A stretch of 64,000 nucleotides of DNA from the NCBI GenBank assembly GCA_964519905.1, contig CAZFLN010000003.1:1-64000 (forward strand). The letters run 5' to 3'. The position numbers and the translations under genes are program-made. The notes below the pieces were generated by a model that had not been told where the DNA came from, searched no databases, and saw nothing but the letters and a program-made list of their open reading frames with translations. The stretch is from CAZFLN01 sp964519905 (lineage in GTDB: Bacteria; Patescibacteriota; Microgenomatia; UBA1400; UBA1396). Positions 35,051 through 42,607 of this stretch are shown piece by piece (position 1 is the stretch's first letter; each line of letters starts with the position of its first letter).

Positions 35051-37216
35051 CTAAATCTCGATTCGCTCAATCGTGTCACGAATTTTGGCCGCGAGTTCGA
35101 AGTTCCAGTCTTTCGACGCCTCGTTCATCACGCGCTTGAGTTGCTTGACGAGTTGGGCGGCATCTTGTGGAGTCAGTGAATCAGCCTGAATATCCTCTAG
35201 CACGACATGTTGTCGTTTATTGAGTTGCAGTATTGTTTCTCCACGCTTGGGGGATTTTCCGGCTGCTGAGTCAACGGTGAATCGTTTGTCTCGATTTTTG
35301 AAGACACCAGGAAGAGTGTTTTCGTCATCTTCTTCGCGTTGAATGAGCTGTTCTCGAATTGGTTTGCTAATTGAGGCTGGAGTGATGCCATGTTTTTCGT
35401 TGTAGGCAACCTGAATTTCTCGACGGCGGTCTATTTCGTCGATGGCCTCGCGCATGGAGCGAGTAATTTTATCGGCGTACAAGATCGCTCGGCCCTCGAC
35501 GTGACGTGCTGCGCGACCCATTGTTTGGATCAGTGAAGATCGAGAACGCAAGAATCCTTCTTGGTCGGCGTCGAGTACTGCTACGAGTGTGACCTCAGGG
35601 AGATCAAGTCCTTCCCGCAATAAGTTCACGCCGATAACAGCGTCGTACACGCCGCGCCGCAAGTCATCCAGAATGTCAGAGCGATCCAGTGTTTCGATGT
35701 CTGAGTGCAAGTACTGCACTTTCGGGAGATACTCTGGGTTTTCGACTCGATCATAGCCAGCAGTTTCCAGCACTTGGTTCATTTTTTTGTGATCATTCAA
35801 ATACTCGGTGAGTGTTTCAGCCATTTTTTTTGTAAGGGTGGTGACAATAGCTCTTTGATGGAGTTTCTTGCGAAGCACCAGTTCGTTTAATAAGTCTGGG
35901 ACTTGGCCCTTCACTGGTCGAATTTCGATTGGAGGATCAGTGAGGCCGGTTGGACGGACGATTTGCTCCACAACAGAGTTCTCAGAACGATCGATTTCCC
36001 ACTGATTTGGTGTGGCAGATACAAAAATCGTGTCGTTTGTTTTCTGTAAGAATTCGTCAAACTGTAATGGGCGATTATCAATGGCCGCCGGGAGACGAAA
36101 TCCGTACTCAATGAGATTCTTCTTGCGAGATTGATCTCCAGCGTACATTCCACCAATTTGTGGCACCGTAATGTGGCTCTCATCGATGACGGTTAAGAAA
36201 GAACCGTCACCAAATTTATTGGCGTTGTACTTGAAGAATTCAAGCATAGAAAAAGGTGGTTCTCCTGGCTGTCGACCATCGAAGTAGCGGGAATAGTTTT
36301 CGATACCGTTTACAAATCCAACTTCACGGAGCATATCGAGATCGTGGAGTGTCCGCTGCTCTAATCGATACGCTTCTACCACTTTTCCTGCCGACTTCAG
36401 TTCGGCCACGCGGGTACGAAGATCAGCTTCGATTTGAGCTAAAACCGGTGTTTTATCACTCCCGGCAATATAGTGTTTGGCTGGATAAATGGTGATTTTA
36501 TTGAGGGGACCAGCGGCTTTATCCCAAGGAGATCCAGAAGTTGGATCAATAATTTCCAGTTGGGTGATCTGATCTGCGGGAATGGTAATGGTGAGCGCCC
36601 AACTCTCGTGAGCTGGCCAAATTTGAATCTGGTCTCCTCTGAGTCGGAAGGTTCCGCGGAGCAAATCCGTGTTTGTCCGGGTGTACTGCATGTCGGTAAA
36701 ACGTTGAATGAGCGTTTGACGAGGGATCATTTCTCCGTCGATCAGCCGAATGGCCAAATGCTCAATATCGTCTGGTTTTCCAATGTTGTAAATACACGAC
36801 ACGGAGGAGATAACAATCGTGTCAGGTCGAGACAGCAAATTTGCCGTTGCAGCCAGGCGAAGTTTGTCTATTTCGTCGTTGATTGTTGCTTCCTTTTCGA
36901 TGTAGGTGTCGGTCGTGGCAATATAGGCTTCTGGTTGATAGTAATCGTAATACGAAACAAAATAACTCACGGCATTGTTTGGGAAAAATTCACGAAACTC
37001 TTGGTACAGTTGAGCGGCAAGTGTTTTGTTATGAGCAATAATAAGTGTTGGTTTTTGCAGTTGCTGAATAGTGTGGGCGATTGTAAATGTTTTTCCAGAC
37101 CCAGTCACACCCAGCAGAACCTGATTCTGCTGACCAGATCGAGAATTTTCGACTAACTTCTCAATCGCTTTTGGCTGATCTCCGGCTGGTGTGTAGTTGG
37201 ATTTTAGTTGAAACAT
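35051..37216 (-). CDS. uvrB: UvrABC system protein B
   Basis: A 721-residue helicase-like protein that verifies DNA damage in nucleotide excision repair. It has Walker A LLGVTGSGKTFT, the beta-hairpin region SYYDYYQPEAYIATTDTYIEK, the DESH box (VIDESH), SATPNQWE, and motif VI QTMGRAARH, and ends with the UVR motif for UvrC binding (KQLKRVMNEASKDWNFELAAKIRD). About 40-50 residues longer than most UvrB proteins, with additional residues before the UVR motif. Promoter TGT-TATAAT lies 22 bases before the ATG, so this gene has a short leader. Confidence 0.97.
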   Translation of the reverse strand: MFQLKSNYTPAGDQPKAIEKLVENSRSGQQNQVLLGVTGSGKTFTIAHTIQQLQKPTLIIAHNKTLAAQLYQEFREFFPNNAVSYFVSYYDYYQPEAYIATTDTYIEKEATINDEIDKLRLAATANLLSRPDTIVISSVSCIYNIGKPDDIEHLAIRLIDGEMIPRQTLIQRFTDMQYTRTNTDLLRGTFRLRGDQIQIWPAHESWALTITIPADQITQLEIIDPTSGSPWDKAAGPLNKITIYPAKHYIAGSDKTPVLAQIEADLRTRVAELKSAGKVVEAYRLEQRTLHDLDMLREVGFVNGIENYSRYFDGRQPGEPPFSMLEFFKYNANKFGDGSFLTVIDESHITVPQIGGMYAGDQSRKKNLIEYGFRLPAAIDNRPLQFDEFLQKTNDTIFVSATPNQWEIDRSENSVVEQIVRPTGLTDPPIEIRPVKGQVPDLLNELVLRKKLHQRAIVTTLTKKMAETLTEYLNDHKKMNQVLETAGYDRVENPEYLPKVQYLHSDIETLDRSDILDDLRRGVYDAVIGVNLLREGLDLPEVTLVAVLDADQEGFLRSRSSLIQTMGRAARHVEGRAILYADKITRSMREAIDEIDRRREIQVAYNEKHGITPASISKPIREQLIQREEDDENTLPGVFKNRDKRFTVDSAAGKSPKRGETILQLNKRQHVVLEDIQADSLTPQDAAQLVKQLKRVMNEASKDWNFELAAKIRDTIERIEI

Positions 37217-37238
37217 ATATGCTTTTAGGCATCTAGCA

Positions 37239-37247
37239 TTATAACAT
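37239..37247 (-). promoter_or_regulatory. Extended -10 promoter of uvrB
   Basis: Minus-strand TGT-TATAAT, 22 bases upstream of the uvrB ATG. An imperfect inverted repeat (ATGCT...AGCAT) lies just downstream and could be an operator. Confidence 0.6.
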
Positions 37248-37313
37248 TTTATGAGTCGTATTGCGATTGTGTGCGGAGAGAATCCAGATTTGTTGCTGCT
37301 TGAGCGAATGTCG

Positions 37314-37319
37314 TATACT
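37314..37319 (+). promoter_or_regulatory. -10 box of the msrAB gene
   Basis: TATACT, about 30 bases before the start codon; a TTGTTG sits 18 bases upstream. The leader contains AATGGAG as ribosome site. Confidence 0.45.
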
Positions 37320-37349
37320 AAGCATCTGTTTGAGTGAGCAGAGAATGGA

Positions 37350-38459
37350 GTGCATGTGAAGAAATCTGAACTTTACTTTGCCGGCGGATGTTTTTGGGGT
37401 GTAGAAAAGTATTTTCAGAACATGCCATGGATTCTCGAAACTGAAGCGGGATATGCAAATGGGTCTCTCCAATCGGTGGGAGCAGATTCACCAAGTTATC
37501 AAGAAGTTCGGTCTGGAGAGACCGGCTTTGCTGAAACCGTTCGTGTTGTTTGGGATGCAGAAGCACTCACCGTTACAACACTTGTTCGTAGATTTTTTGA
37601 CGTGATTGATCCACTGTCTCAAAACAAGCAAGGGAACGACGTTGGGACACAGTATAGAACCGGTGTGTACTATGGTTCAGATTTTTCAGAGCAAGAGAGT
37701 GTTCAAAAAGTGTTTGCAGAAGTAGAGAAGAAGCTTGGGGTTACATCTTTAATGACTGAGTTTTTGCCATTAAAAAATTTCTTTCGCGCTGAGTCTGAAC
37801 ATCAATCCTATCTTACGTCAAATACATCTGGGTACTGTCATATTCCTGTGGAAAAATTGAACCAAACATTTGAACTTATCGATGCTGAACGCTACCCCAG
37901 ACCAAGTCTAGAGCAAATTCGAAAAAAACTTTCTGGTATACAGTTTTCTGTAACGCAAGAGTCTGACACTGAGGAAGCATTTACGGGTGAAACATGGGAT
38001 AACTATAAAAAAGGGATTTACGTTGATATTGTGACCGGTGAGCCACTTTTTATTTCTGCTCAGAAGTATGAAAGTGGCTGTGGTTGGCCTTCATTTTCTC
38101 GACCGATCGATGAGAGTGTAATTCAAGAGTTTCACGATGATTCAATCCCTGGGCGAACCAGAGTAGAGGTGCGCAGTCGTTCTGGGACACATTTGGGTCA
38201 TGTTTTTTCTGATGGCCCGAAAGAAACAGACACTGGAGTTATTCGTGAAAGAGACACTTCTGCAGAAAGTTTTCATGATGAGAATTCTGCGAAACAGAGA
38301 TTACTCGAGCAGGGACTTTCGGAAAAAGAGGCAGAAAAACGTCTGGTACCTCAAGAATCAACGGGATTAAGATACTGTATAAACTCTGCATCTCTTGAGT
38401 TTATCCCTTCATCAGAGTTGAACGATCGTGGATACGGGTATTTGATGGAGCTTCTGTAA
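37350..38459 (+). CDS. msrAB: Fused peptide methionine sulfoxide reductase MsrA-MsrB
   Basis: A 369-residue two-domain repair enzyme. MsrA (about 5-185) has AGGCFWGVEKYF with catalytic C14 and the usual E-SEHQSYL segment. MsrB (about 205-369) has GCGWPSFSRPI, SGTHLGHVFSDGP and the catalytic RYCINSASLEFIP (C343). Oddly, about 45 extra residues (291-338, rich in Glu/Lys) separate HVFSDGP from GLRYC, which are usually about 5 residues apart. The MsrB zinc CxxC pairs are not seen. Start at GTG 37350; GTG 37356 is an alternative. Cytoplasmic. Confidence 0.92.
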   Translation: MHVKKSELYFAGGCFWGVEKYFQNMPWILETEAGYANGSLQSVGADSPSYQEVRSGETGFAETVRVVWDAEALTVTTLVRRFFDVIDPLSQNKQGNDVGTQYRTGVYYGSDFSEQESVQKVFAEVEKKLGVTSLMTEFLPLKNFFRAESEHQSYLTSNTSGYCHIPVEKLNQTFELIDAERYPRPSLEQIRKKLSGIQFSVTQESDTEEAFTGETWDNYKKGIYVDIVTGEPLFISAQKYESGCGWPSFSRPIDESVIQEFHDDSIPGRTRVEVRSRSGTHLGHVFSDGPKETDTGVIRERDTSAESFHDENSAKQRLLEQGLSEKEAEKRLVPQESTGLRYCINSASLEFIPSSELNDRGYGYLMELL

Positions 38460-38559
38460 CTTATTTTTCTTGAGAGATGAGTATACGATCGTTTGTCTCT
38501 TTTTGATCTAGCAAGATGTGGTTTACAAGTGCTTCGGGTTTTGGCTATTCTGTGGGTAG

Positions 38560-38579
38560 TTCGGATAATATTCGCCGAA
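38560..38579. promoter_or_regulatory. Possible LexA operator / lexA promoter
   Basis: Inverted repeat TTCGG...CCGAA with 10-base spacer surrounding GATAAT, 24 bases upstream of lexA. Resembles an autoregulatory site; no second copy was found at uvrB. Confidence 0.35.
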
Positions 38580-38602
38580 GAAAACGCAGAGGAGAAATCA
38601 AC

Positions 38603-39223
38603 ATGGCCGTGACTTTATACCGCCGACAAAGACAAATTGTAGACTTTATTGCGCAGTATATCCAGTTGAATAACTACTCTCCAACCTTGCAGGAAATTGC
38701 AGACGCTATCAATGTTTCTTCTTTAGCTACTGTTCATGAGCACTTGTGCGCGCTCGAAAAGAAAAGTGTCATTCGTCGCTCCGAGGGCGCGGTGCGCGGT
38801 ATTGAGTTGATGGATCGAACATTCTTGAAGCTGACAGAAGGCATTGATCTCCCAATCATGGGCTTCGTGGCAGCTGGTCGACCGATCGAACCATTTACAG
38901 ATCCAAACGCCACATTTAAGGTTTCACCACAGTTGATTTCTGGAAAGCGTCGTGCCTATGTGCTGCAGGTGAAAGGCGACTCGATGGTTGATGATGGAAT
39001 TCTCGACGGAGATCACGTGGTGATTGAAGAGCAAGATGAAGTTCACGATGGAGATATTGTGGTTGCTATGCTCGACAATGGTTTGGCTACCTTGAAGCGC
39101 TTTTATAAAGAAGCGACTCGAATTCGTCTTGAGCCCGCAAACGCAACCATGTCCCCAATTTATGCTACGAACGTTCGTATTCAAGGGCGATGCGTTGGTC
39201 TCATTCGAAAGTTTGTGGCATAG
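38603..39223 (+). CDS. lexA: LexA repressor
   Basis: A 206-residue SOS repressor. The N-terminal winged helix (RQRQIVDFIAQYIQLNNYSPTLQEIADAINVSSLATVHEHLCALE) is followed by the self-cleavage site VAAGRP (A91-G92), the nucleophile in KGDSMVDDGI (S127) and the general base in LATLKRF (K165). Start at ATG 38603 with ribosome site GAGGAGA; the longer open frame has no family match. Regulates DNA damage response; uvrB is a probable target. Confidence 0.95.
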   Translation: MAVTLYRRQRQIVDFIAQYIQLNNYSPTLQEIADAINVSSLATVHEHLCALEKKSVIRRSEGAVRGIELMDRTFLKLTEGIDLPIMGFVAAGRPIEPFTDPNATFKVSPQLISGKRRAYVLQVKGDSMVDDGILDGDHVVIEEQDEVHDGDIVVAMLDNGLATLKRFYKEATRIRLEPANATMSPIYATNVRIQGRCVGLIRKFVA

Positions 39224-39231
39224 TACTCGTT

Positions 39232-40137
39232 TTACACGAGCTCGGTTTCAAAATTTTGCTGAATGGATCTGATCCAGGTCCGTTGACGCTTTGCATATTG
39301 TCGCTCGAGGTGAATCCATTTTTCTACTGCTTCATCTTGTGTGATCTCGTTTTCAAGAAGGTCTCTTAAGACTGTATATCCAGGAACTTGGAAAGCCGGA
39401 ATATTCCAGTTTGGGAAGTTTTCCATAAGAAATTTGGTTTCTGCGATTGCTCCAGAATGGATACGCTCTAATACCCTGGCGGTGATATTGGCAGTAAGAT
39501 CGGAAATCTCGGCATCACGCAGGAAAATTTTGTACTCACCTTTTTGGACTAAAGGCGCTGGTTTTTTCGACTCATTTGCCTGAACAACTTCGACGGCACG
39601 AACCAGTCTTTGTGGATTTGATTGATCTGATTGATTCAAGCTTTCCCAAGCGGTTACAGAGTGAGTTTGCAGTTCTTTTTGTAATTCAGATATGGAGAGG
39701 TGCTGTGCTTTCTTTCTCCAGTTTGGGTTTGGAGGGACGAATAAAGTGGCAGGTGGGTCAAGAATTGCTTGCATCCACTGCCAAGTGCCTCCGACAATCA
39801 TGAGCGGTACATGTTGTTCTCGATGCCACTGCAAAATGGGTTGTACCCAGTCATACCAATGGCGAAGAGAAAACTCTTGATCAGGAGAAACGACATCAAC
39901 TCCCCACAAGAAAAATTTCTCCGGGGAAAGCCAGGCAGGTGGTCCTGCAGGAGTCTCTATTTGCCAGGTCGCTCCAGGGGCGATATCTTTCCCAACCACA
40001 ATATTGCAGTGTTGAAAGACTTGACGCGAGTCTGCCGAGAGGAGATTTCCTTTATGTTGTTTTGCCCACTGAAAAGCAAACTGTGTTTTCCCACTCGCAG
40101 TTGGACCGTACAAAAAATGAAATAAGGTTTGAGACAT
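39232..40137 (-). CDS. miaA: tRNA dimethylallyltransferase
   Basis: A 301-residue enzyme that puts an isopentenyl group on A37 of tRNAs reading UNN codons. It starts with YGPTASGKTQFA (P loop), has LLSADSRQVF (D-S-R-Q substrate motif), MIVGGTWQWMQAIL, and the basic end QYAKRQRTWIRS. The start ATG at 40137 is 2 bases after the response-regulator stop, so the two genes are an operon. Confidence 0.94.
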   Translation of the reverse strand: MSQTLFHFLYGPTASGKTQFAFQWAKQHKGNLLSADSRQVFQHCNIVVGKDIAPGATWQIETPAGPPAWLSPEKFFLWGVDVVSPDQEFSLRHWYDWVQPILQWHREQHVPLMIVGGTWQWMQAILDPPATLFVPPNPNWRKKAQHLSISELQKELQTHSVTAWESLNQSDQSNPQRLVRAVEVVQANESKKPAPLVQKGEYKIFLRDAEISDLTANITARVLERIHSGAIAETKFLMENFPNWNIPAFQVPGYTVLRDLLENEITQDEAVEKWIHLERQYAKRQRTWIRSIQQNFETELV

Positions 40138-40139
40138 AG

Positions 40140-40841
40140 TTACCGTGAAAATGCTTGGAGCTCGTAGCCTGTTCCATAGTGTACGACAATTGTGAGCCCA
40201 AGAGACTGAAGTTTTTTTCTTAATCGTTGAATGGTGACATGCATGGCCGCTGTAGGATTGTTTCGCAGTGAAAGTGGAAGTGTAAAGCGCAGTTGTTCGT
40301 GTGACACTTGCCCCGTATCCGAAGAAAAAAAGCGTGATAAAAATTGACACTCTCGTTTGGTTAATTTTGTTTTTTCTGAATCGGTGCGTTTTTGCACCGT
40401 TTGTTGTGCGGGATGCAGTAGAAATTCTCGCCAGGTTTGAGTTTTTTTCTCATGAAGTGAATGAATTCTTCTGGCTGCCCAAACGTGTTCACTTACCAAT
40501 TGGGCCGAGAGTGGTTTGCACAAGTATAGATCTGCCCCTGCTTGGAGGGCTGTGCGTTGCTCATGTTCTTGACTAATTCCCGAAAGGACGCAGAGTAATG
40601 TGTGTGGAAAGTCTTTTTTCAGGGGTTGTATGAGTTCCAGGCCATCTCCGTCTGGAAGAGTTCGGTCAAGAATAACCACGTCGTATCCAGAATCCTTTTC
40701 AGCCAAATGATAGAAAGCGCCTGCCAAGGTGGTGACTTGATCTACGGTGTGAATTGGCTTTCGACGCAAAGAACGTGCGAGTAGACGATTCAGGTGAGGA
40801 TCATCTTCAACAATAAGCGACTGCATCGGTCGATTTGGCAT
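40140..40841 (-). CDS. Response regulator, OmpR/PhoB type
   Basis: A 233-residue protein: receiver domain with LIVEDDPHLNRLLARSL, phosphorylation site VVILDRTLPDGDG, and LYLCKPLSA (conserved Lys), then a winged-helix output domain LTKRECQFLSRFF ... MHVTIQRLRKKLQ ... VHYGTGYEL. No histidine kinase gene is in the window, so it is an orphan here. Leaderless-type -10 precedes it and miaA follows in the same operon. Confidence 0.9.
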   Translation of the reverse strand: MPNRPMQSLIVEDDPHLNRLLARSLRRKPIHTVDQVTTLAGAFYHLAEKDSGYDVVILDRTLPDGDGLELIQPLKKDFPHTLLCVLSGISQEHEQRTALQAGADLYLCKPLSAQLVSEHVWAARRIHSLHEKKTQTWREFLLHPAQQTVQKRTDSEKTKLTKRECQFLSRFFSSDTGQVSHEQLRFTLPLSLRNNPTAAMHVTIQRLRKKLQSLGLTIVVHYGTGYELQAFSR

Positions 40842-40847
40842 ACGGGT

Positions 40848-40853
40848 ATTGTA
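40848..40853 (-). promoter_or_regulatory. Leaderless-type -10 box of the response regulator gene
   Basis: Minus-strand TACAAT, 6 bases (acccgt), then ATG at 40841. Confidence 0.5.
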
Positions 40854-40909
40854 CTGCAAAATCAAACAAAAAACGAACAAAACACGAATCTATTTGTCTT
40901 GAGACGGGT

Positions 40910-41206
40910 CTAGAGCTGCTGCCAAATGGCCTCATCGCTGGCCTGGAGAAGGAGTTCTTCTCGAGCGCGACGTTCGAGCTCAAAGCTGCTGGTGGCCGTT
41001 TGAATACTGTGTTCGAGCTGCATTTTTTGTGCTTCTAGCTCTAGCACTTTTTGTGATTCTGATTCAAGAAGTGTTTGCACTGTTTTGGCTCTCCAGACCA
41101 AACGAACACAAGACACGATCAGTGAAATCGCTAGAATCAAGAGGAGAATTCGCTGAGTAATGCGAAAAAAATATGTTTTTTTGTCTGGATGTGCACGATT
41201 CTTCAT
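40910..41206 (-). CDS. Septum formation initiator-like protein (FtsB/DivIC)
   Basis: A 98-residue protein: basic cytoplasmic start, one membrane helix (LLLILAISLIVSCVRLVW), then an extracytoplasmic coiled coil (LLESESQKVLELEAQKMQLEHSIQ) ending in FELERRAREELLL. This is the FtsB/DivIC layout in division complexes with FtsL and FtsQ; sequence identity is too low to choose between them. A TTG start at 41227 would add seven residues. Confidence 0.8.
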   Translation of the reverse strand: MKNRAHPDKKTYFFRITQRILLLILAISLIVSCVRLVWRAKTVQTLLESESQKVLELEAQKMQLEHSIQTATSSFELERRAREELLLQASDEAIWQQL

Positions 41207-41280
41207 AAATAAGTAGTACTTGACCAAATATTATCGGACATTACAATACACCTAGGTGAAAGGCACTTTCATCATACTCT

Positions 41281-42138
41281 ATGTGGAACTCATATCGCGA
41301 CAACTATATTTCATGGCTTCGTCAGGCTGGAAAAGCTCAGGCTACGGTTATTGCGTATCAAAAAGATATCGAACAGTGCATTGAATTTGTGCTCCGTGCC
41401 GGAAAAACTGAGCCAAATCAGGTAACTGCTGAAGATGTTGAAGCGTTTAAGCAAGAGTTGCTGACGCTTCGCTACACCGATAAATCTGTTTCTCGAAAAC
41501 TCAATTCTGTGAAGTCATTCTTCCGTTTTCTTCGTGAACAAGATGTTGTTCCTGGAAATCCAGTGCAAAAGGTTGAGCACCCAAAGTATGAAGTTGCTCC
41601 GCCACGAGTTCTCACCAAAACTGAGTACCGTGCACTGCGTGATGCTTGTAAAGCAGATGCTCGCATGAGTGCGGTAATTGAAATTTTACTGCAAACGGGA
41701 ATTCGAATCAGCGAACTGGCTGCCTTGCGAGTTGAGGATATTTCAGTTACGAAGCGTGAGCTTTTTATTGCTCCACATGGTTCTCATCCGTCTCGAATTG
41801 TCCCGCTCAATGATGCCGCAATAGAAACGATCAAACAGTATGAAAAAGTCCGACCACGAAGCAAAGAACGTACTTTTTTCCTGACGAAAAGCTGTAGACC
41901 ATTTTTGGTACGGAACATCCGCAGCGCGGTGGATCGTTACTTTAAGATCGCTGGGATTAAGGATGCTCGAGTCAATGATTTGCGACACACGTTTATTGTG
42001 GAGCAGTTGGCAGCTGGGATGTCGCTGCTCACCGTGAGTCAAATTGTTGGTCACAAGCGTATTTCTACTACCGAGCGATACCTGCAGTTCCTTGATATGA
42101 ATGCTTTATCGGCGAATGTGAAGCTCCGTACATTGTAA
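41281..42138 (+). CDS. Xer-like tyrosine recombinase with altered active site
   Basis: A 285-residue two-domain phage-type integrase. The core-binding domain is SWLRQAGKAQATVIAYQKDIEQ..., and the catalytic domain has LLQTGIRISELAALR (Arg I, R142), DLRHTF (R235), GHKRISTTERYL (H258 and nucleophile Y267). Two conserved catalytic positions differ: the Lys of the usual GKGxKxRxVPL beta-hairpin reads PHGSHPSRIVPL, with His in place of both lysines, and the His of HxLRH is Asn (NDLRH). It could still cut slowly, be a specialised Xer, or be a decayed copy. Most CPR bacteria have a single XerC/D-like protein for dimer resolution. Confidence 0.85.
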   Translation: MWNSYRDNYISWLRQAGKAQATVIAYQKDIEQCIEFVLRAGKTEPNQVTAEDVEAFKQELLTLRYTDKSVSRKLNSVKSFFRFLREQDVVPGNPVQKVEHPKYEVAPPRVLTKTEYRALRDACKADARMSAVIEILLQTGIRISELAALRVEDISVTKRELFIAPHGSHPSRIVPLNDAAIETIKQYEKVRPRSKERTFFLTKSCRPFLVRNIRSAVDRYFKIAGIKDARVNDLRHTFIVEQLAAGMSLLTVSQIVGHKRISTTERYLQFLDMNALSANVKLRTL

Positions 42139-42140
42139 TT

Positions 42141-42154
42141 ACAGAGTACTCTGT
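42141..42154. repeat. 14-base perfect palindrome
   Basis: ACAGAGTACTCTGT just after the recombinase stop. No T-run follows, so it is not a classical terminator. Possibly a protein binding site. Confidence 0.35.
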
Positions 42155-42192
42155 TCGGGAGTGAATGTTCGTTTTCTACCCCAGACATGCGC

Positions 42193-42198
42193 TATAAT
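42193..42198 (+). promoter_or_regulatory. Leaderless-type -10 box
   Basis: TATAAT, 6 bases (gtgcct), then ATG at 42205. The in-frame ATG at 42187 lies before this box and is therefore unlikely to be the start. Confidence 0.6.
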
Positions 42199-42204
42199 GT
42201 GCCT

Positions 42205-42567
42205 ATGTCTGAATCCTCTGAATACCTTTCATTTCAACAGTGGCAATCTGCGGATATCCGTCTGGGCACGGTTGTGGACGCTACTGAGCCAGAGTGGTCA
42301 GAAAAACTCATTGAGTTGACGGTTGATTTTGGAACAGAACTGGGTCAGCGTACTATTTTTACCGGATTGAGACCACACAAAACAGCGGCTGATTTTCTGG
42401 GGAAGCAAACATTGTTTTTAACCAACTTACCACCTCGAAAAATGGGTCCAAGTGTCTCTCAAGGTATGTTGTTAGCGTTTGATCCTCCAGGTGTTGAGTC
42501 AGATCCTGCCAATGTTGTTCTTATGCTGTTTGACAACCTTGGACCAAATGGCTCACGACTTTTATAG
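42205..42567 (+). CDS. tRNA-binding-domain protein (CsaA/MetG C-terminal-like)
   Basis: A 120-residue OB-fold protein: FQQWQSADIRLGTVVDATEPE, LTVDFGTELGQRTIFTGLRPH, LTNLPPRKMGPSVSQGMLLAF. This is the EMAP-II/MetRS C-terminal tRNA-binding domain in stand-alone form; free forms include CsaA and the tRBD of bacterial MetRS. Role: general tRNA binding or a chaperone-like function. It precedes ftsH by about 40 bases. Confidence 0.87.
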   Translation: MSESSEYLSFQQWQSADIRLGTVVDATEPEWSEKLIELTVDFGTELGQRTIFTGLRPHKTAADFLGKQTLFLTNLPPRKMGPSVSQGMLLAFDPPGVESDPANVVLMLFDNLGPNGSRLL

Positions 42568-42607
42568 AAAAATAGGCTACACTTGCCCTTCACTTTTAAG
42601 GAGTTTT

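Noticed and set aside
37251..37337. A 28-codon open frame (MSRIAIVCGENP...) between uvrB and msrAB
   Set aside because: It overlaps the msrAB promoter, lacks a ribosome site and shows no family signal; probably leader DNA.
39220..39245. A hairpin between lexA and miaA (CTCG...CGAG) as a terminator
   Set aside because: The stem is only 4 base pairs and has no T-run.
41281..42138. Treating the tyrosine recombinase as the integrase of the AT-rich cassette
   Set aside because: It lies 18 kb away among housekeeping genes with backbone-like composition and no attachment repeat was seen.
42187..42204. ATG at 42187 as start of the tRNA-binding protein
   Set aside because: It precedes the consensus TATAAT at 42193-42198; the ATG at 42205 fits the family N-terminus and the promoter spacing.
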